Shown piece by piece: positions 61,092 to 64,000 of a stretch of DNA of 64,000 nucleotides. Source of the DNA: CAZMVU01 sp964569295 (GTDB lineage Bacteria; Hydrogenedentota; Hydrogenedentia; Hydrogenedentales; JAGMZX01). The DNA is taken from the NCBI GenBank assembly GCA_964569295.1, contig CAZMVU010000004.1, positions 7,380-71,379 on the forward strand. The letters are read 5' to 3'. The notes under the pieces were generated by a model. The model was not told the DNA's origin. It ran no database searches and was given only the letters and a program-made list of their open reading frames with translations. The position numbers and the translations under genes are program-made. Position 1 is the stretch's first letter; every line of letters begins with the position of its first letter.

Positions 61092-62669
61092 TTACGATGC
61101 GCCGCGGCCGCGCAAGACCACATACAGCGTCCGGAACAAAATGACGATGTCATTGCGGATAGACCAATTGTCGATATAGTTGAGATCCAGGTTCACCCAT
61201 TCCTTAAAGCTGAGCGCGCTTCGGCCACTGACCTGCCAGAGGCCGGTCATGCCGGGCTTGACGCTCAGGCGGCGCCGCTGGTTCCACGATTGCTGCTCGA
61301 CCTCAGCAGGCGGGAGCGGGCGCGGACCCACAAGGCTCATCTCGCCCCAAAACACGTTCAAGAGCTGCGGCAGCTCGTCGATGCTGGTTTTCCGTATGAA
61401 CCGCCCGACCCGCGTTACCCGTGGATCATCCTTGATCTTGAAAACCGGGCCGTCGGCCTCGTTCAAATCCGCCAACTCCGCGCGCAGGGCTTCGGCGTTC
61501 TGGACCATCGAGCGGAACTTGATCATCTTGAAGCGGCGTTGGTTCTTGCCGACACGCTCCTGGGTGAAAAACGCCGGGCCCGGAGAATCGAGCTTGATAG
61601 CAATGGCCGTCGCAAGAAACACCGGCGTAAGCACGATCAGCAAGATGGCCGAACCCACAAGGTCCATGACACGCTTTATGGTGAGCCGGAGCGTGTCTTC
61701 CGGCACGGTCGACAAAGAGAGCATGGGGATATTCTCGATGCGGTGGAGCCTGCTCGTGGCAAGGCGCAGCGGGAAAAGGTCGGCCACGAGCCGCACCGTC
61801 ACACCGAGACTCACCGAGAAGTGCGCCATGCTCTGGATGGTCTCGTAGTAGGAGCGCACGGGCAGGCAGATGTGCAGTTCATCGACCACGTTCTCCGTGA
61901 GCACCTTATCGAGATCGGCAAATCGGCCCATGTGCGGAATATCGCGGTCGCCCATGAGGGCCAGCCGCTCGCAATCGTCTTCGAGAATGCCGACGATATG
62001 GTACCCGAAGCGTGCGTGGTGTACGAGGGTGTCCGCGAGGTTCACGGTGCGTTCGTTCGCTCCGACCAGCAGCACATGCCGGAAATTATAGCCGTATTGG
62101 CGCGCGCCCCAGATAATGAGACACAACGCGGCGCGGTAGCCGGTGAGCAGCGCAAACACAAACAGGGCGAATGAGGTGAGAACCGCCGGGTTCGGGTCGC
62201 GCGGGCTCAGGTAGATAGCGGTTACCGCGCTCACACCGATGGAGATCACCACGCCCTTGAATATGTTGGCTATCTGGAAACTGAGGTCGTCGCGCTGGCT
62301 GTCCCGGAAAATGCCGATCGAAAGCGCCACCCATACCCAGGCCACGAAGAAAGCAGACGAATAGAGCAGCACGTGGAAGAAGTACTGAGTAAAAGTCAGG
62401 TAGTCCAAGGTCGAGTAGGTGAGAAACGCCGCCGCAAGCGTGGCCAGCAGCACGCAGACAACGTCGGCCACGAGCAGAAACAGCGCGTATGCGACAGAAT
62501 GGCCTCTGAATATACTCACGTAGCCAATCCAATTTCGGGGTTGCAGAATGTCATGTTGCGCCGGAGGGAGCGAAAGAGGCCATCGCGCATACCATCGAAT
62601 ATCCTGCGCCTTGCCTGCAAGCACAACATTCTCAACACCCTTTCCCAGCACACAGTTAGATTTTAGCAC
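61092..62669 (-). CDS. Initiating undecaprenyl-phosphate sugar-phosphate transferase (WbaP/CpsE-like)
   Basis: A polyisoprenyl-phosphate sugar-1-phosphate transferase of up to 525 residues. Several membrane helices at about 55-190, a CoA-binding/NAD-like domain (HVLLVGANERTVNLADTLV) at about 195-320, then the catalytic bacterial sugar transferase domain: KRVMDLVGSAILLIVLTPVF, DSPGPAFFTQERVGKNQRRF, KIKDDPRVTRVGRFIRKTSI, DELPQLLNVFWGEMSLVGPR and RLSVKPGMTGLWQVSGRS. It starts polysaccharide repeat-unit synthesis on undecaprenyl phosphate, so it could feed the exporter at 10810-17970. The start is uncertain: only GTG codons (62669, 62651, 62624) are available. Confidence 0.93.
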   Translation of the reverse strand: MLKSNCVLGKGVENVVLAGKAQDIRWYARWPLSLPPAQHDILQPRNWIGYVSIFRGHSVAYALFLLVADVVCVLLATLAAAFLTYSTLDYLTFTQYFFHVLLYSSAFFVAWVWVALSIGIFRDSQRDDLSFQIANIFKGVVISIGVSAVTAIYLSPRDPNPAVLTSFALFVFALLTGYRAALCLIIWGARQYGYNFRHVLLVGANERTVNLADTLVHHARFGYHIVGILEDDCERLALMGDRDIPHMGRFADLDKVLTENVVDELHICLPVRSYYETIQSMAHFSVSLGVTVRLVADLFPLRLATSRLHRIENIPMLSLSTVPEDTLRLTIKRVMDLVGSAILLIVLTPVFLATAIAIKLDSPGPAFFTQERVGKNQRRFKMIKFRSMVQNAEALRAELADLNEADGPVFKIKDDPRVTRVGRFIRKTSIDELPQLLNVFWGEMSLVGPRPLPPAEVEQQSWNQRRRLSVKPGMTGLWQVSGRSALSFKEWVNLDLNYIDNWSIRNDIVILFRTLYVVLRGRGAS

Positions 62670-63026
62670 AGTACGCGAATCCGCTGAAACTTTTCAAACT
62701 GCACGGTGGTCTTCCCTTGGTGGGCCGTTCTTTGTCCGGCTGCCCTGCCGGACGTATACTGGCGCATCCGGGCAGCGCTTGCGGTTGGATATGAAACGTA
62801 CCCTTGCGTGCTTTGTTCTGCACCATGGTGCTTTCGCTTCTCCGGCGAACTCAAGCCCGCACCCCGCACGCGGGTACCTTCGGGCCGGCGTGTGGTGAAC
62901 AACAGCGCGGCCCAGCTTGCACAAAGATTGGCAGGAAGACCGGCTCATGCGCGTGCGCCGGCAGTATGCCGCGCGCGGCCAGGGCCGGATGAATACGGGT
63001 GGCAGCCCGGAGGGAGAGGTGTTCTT
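62670..63026. other. Divergent intergenic region
   Basis: About 355 bases between the sugar transferase and the lyase gene. GTCCGGC...GCCGGAC at 62734-62753 is a perfect 7-bp stem with a 6-base loop. On the minus strand TTGAAA and TACTGT with an 18-base spacer form a weak promoter just before the sugar transferase. No gene is supported; in-frame extensions of the lyase ORF into this region lack a ribosome-binding site. Confidence 0.45.
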
Positions 63027-63917
63027 ATGCGATTCAAGGCGGAAGGCATTATCGTGGCCATGGTCACACCGTTCACCAAAGGCGGCCGGAACGTGGATCT
63101 CGCCAAGGCCGGCACCTTGGCTGCGTGGCTCGTGAAGCGTGGGGCGGCGGGCCTGTTTGTGTGCGGCACCACGGGCGAGGGCATGCTCATGACGGCCGAA
63201 GAGCGGCGCGCCGTACTCGAGCGCGTCCTTGATACCGTAGGCGACAAGGCGCTTGTCGTGGCGCATACGGGCGCGCTCGATACGGCCACCGCCATCTCGC
63301 TCACCACCCATGCCCAGAAGGCCGGCGCGCATGCCGCCGGCGTGGTCGCACCGTCGTTCTACGGCTATGACGATCGCGCCCTCGCGCAACACTACAAGGC
63401 CGTCGCCAAAGCAGCGCCCGATCTCCCCATCCTGCTCTACAACATTCCCGGTTGCGCCAAGAATGTCCTCTCTCCCGAATTCCTGCTGCAGCTTGCGGCG
63501 GTGGATAACATCGTCGGGGTGAAAGACAGCAGCGGCGATATGAGCGATCTCACCTGGTTGATCGGCAATGCACCCCCGGATTTTCATGTGATCAACGGCA
63601 CGGACGAATACGGCTACCAGGCCTTTCTCGCCGGGGGAAAGGCGGCGGTCTCCGGCACGGGCAATGTGGTGATCGATGTTTATAAGGCAGTCTACGACAA
63701 TGTGCAGAAGGGCAACCTGAAAAAGGCATGGGAAATGCAAGTTCGTCTCGCCAACGCATGCCGCATCCTGGCCTATGGCCAGATGACCGCGGTCATGAAG
63801 GAGGGCATGCGGGTGCGCGGGTTCGACCCCGGCTATGTACGCCCGCCCCAACGCGAACTCACCGCCGGTGAAAAGAAGCAACTCACCCAGCGCCTGAAGG
63901 AGGCCCACCTGGAATAG
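63027..63917 (+). CDS. Dihydrodipicolinate synthase/N-acetylneuraminate lyase family protein
   Basis: A 296-residue class I aldolase fold protein. CGTTGEGMLMTAEERRAVLE near residue 43, LLYNIPG with the catalytic Tyr near 135 and NIVGVKDSSGDMSDL with the Schiff-base Lys near 163 are present. The substrate Arg that follows the Tyr motif in true DapA (P-x-R-T) is missing; here it reads YNIPGCAKN. It is therefore more likely a lyase for a sugar acid or another 2-keto acid than a lysine-pathway enzyme. GGGAGAGG precedes ATG 63027, which is preferred over an upstream in-frame ATG at 62706. Confidence 0.92.
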   Translation: MRFKAEGIIVAMVTPFTKGGRNVDLAKAGTLAAWLVKRGAAGLFVCGTTGEGMLMTAEERRAVLERVLDTVGDKALVVAHTGALDTATAISLTTHAQKAGAHAAGVVAPSFYGYDDRALAQHYKAVAKAAPDLPILLYNIPGCAKNVLSPEFLLQLAAVDNIVGVKDSSGDMSDLTWLIGNAPPDFHVINGTDEYGYQAFLAGGKAAVSGTGNVVIDVYKAVYDNVQKGNLKKAWEMQVRLANACRILAYGQMTAVMKEGMRVRGFDPGYVRPPQRELTAGEKKQLTQRLKEAHLE

Positions 63918-63925
63918 CCATATCC

Positions 63926-64000
63926 GGGAGGGCGAGCGTACCCGAGAGCCGAATAGACACCCTGCCCCATAAAAGGGAGGGCGAGCGTACCCGAGAGCCG
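63926..64000. repeat. 26-base direct repeat, two copies at the window end
   Basis: GGGAGGGCGAGCGTACCCGA followed by GAGCCG occurs at 63926-63951 and again, identically, at 63975-64000, with a 23-base spacer. The window ends exactly with the second copy, so the array may continue. Confidence 0.85.

Noticed and set aside
1..64000. tRNA and rRNA genes
   Set aside because: Scanning for T-loop words such as GGTTCRANNCC gave only hits inside coding sequence (for example near 24070 in the Kdo transferase) without an acceptor stem, so none is reported.

Overview
The window is a 64 kb scaffold piece of GC-rich bacterial DNA containing two 100-N gaps. A Kdo transferase (22872-24176), two secretin-type outer-membrane proteins and several lipoproteins mark a diderm, Gram-negative-type cell. 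The giant pseudopilin-like protein, Glu-Gly-rich linkers, PEGA-FGE lipoprotein and a dispersed noncoding repeat family are most reminiscent of uncultivated PVC/FCB-like lineages such as Hydrogenedentota. That placement is an inference from general appearance, not a database result. The sequence looks like a metagenome-derived assembly, because both N runs are flanked by exact overlapping sequence.

Layout. 1-2430: three tandem MNT nucleotidyltransferase/HEPN toxin-antitoxin pairs; the third HEPN gene is broken and the third MNT gene is split by an artefactual gap. 2445-5426: leuD, a small unknown protein, signal peptidase I and a lipoate-ligase-like protein. 5427-10248, minus strand: a sigma-54 response regulator, a lipoprotein and an FHA-GAF-HD-GYP phosphodiesterase, separated by repeats and a gene remnant. 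10420-17970, plus strand: an operon with a clear sigma-70 promoter encoding an ExeA/GspA-like ATPase, a membrane TPR protein with 21 Pro-Glu repeats, a polysaccharide-export/secretin fusion and a Wzc-like copolymerase/kinase. 18073-19514: cysC, a MITE-like repeat and a small charged protein.

19526-31192, minus strand: from a near-consensus promoter at 31339-31367 runs pilMN (fused), pilO, pilP and a Gly-rich secretin, followed by kdtA, two sugar ABC permeases and a sugar-binding lipoprotein. 31426-57525, minus strand: a continuous pseudopilus/type II secretion-like locus in the transcription order extension ATPase, PilT, second extension ATPase, GspF, GspG, GspH, GspI, a small membrane protein, GspJ, a 2993-residue GspK-like protein, a 1625-residue secreted beta-helix protein and a PEGA-FGE lipoprotein. 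57526-58815 is repeat-rich and noncoding. 58816-63917: a penicillin-acylase-family hydrolase, an initiating sugar-phosphate transferase and a DHDPS-family lyase. A 26-bp direct repeat closes the window.

How the parts fit. Two envelope machines dominate: a pseudopilus/secretion apparatus (two MshEN-type extension ATPases, PilT, platform, five pseudopilin-like proteins, PilMNOP and a secretin) and a separate exopolysaccharide exporter whose outer-membrane component appears to be a secretin rather than a Wza-type channel. An HD-GYP phosphodiesterase beside the second, and MshEN domains in the first, suggest cyclic-di-GMP control of both. The most novel candidates are the polysaccharide-export/secretin operon, the giant pseudopilin with its co-oriented secreted neighbour, and the MNT/HEPN array with near-identical ends and divergent middles.
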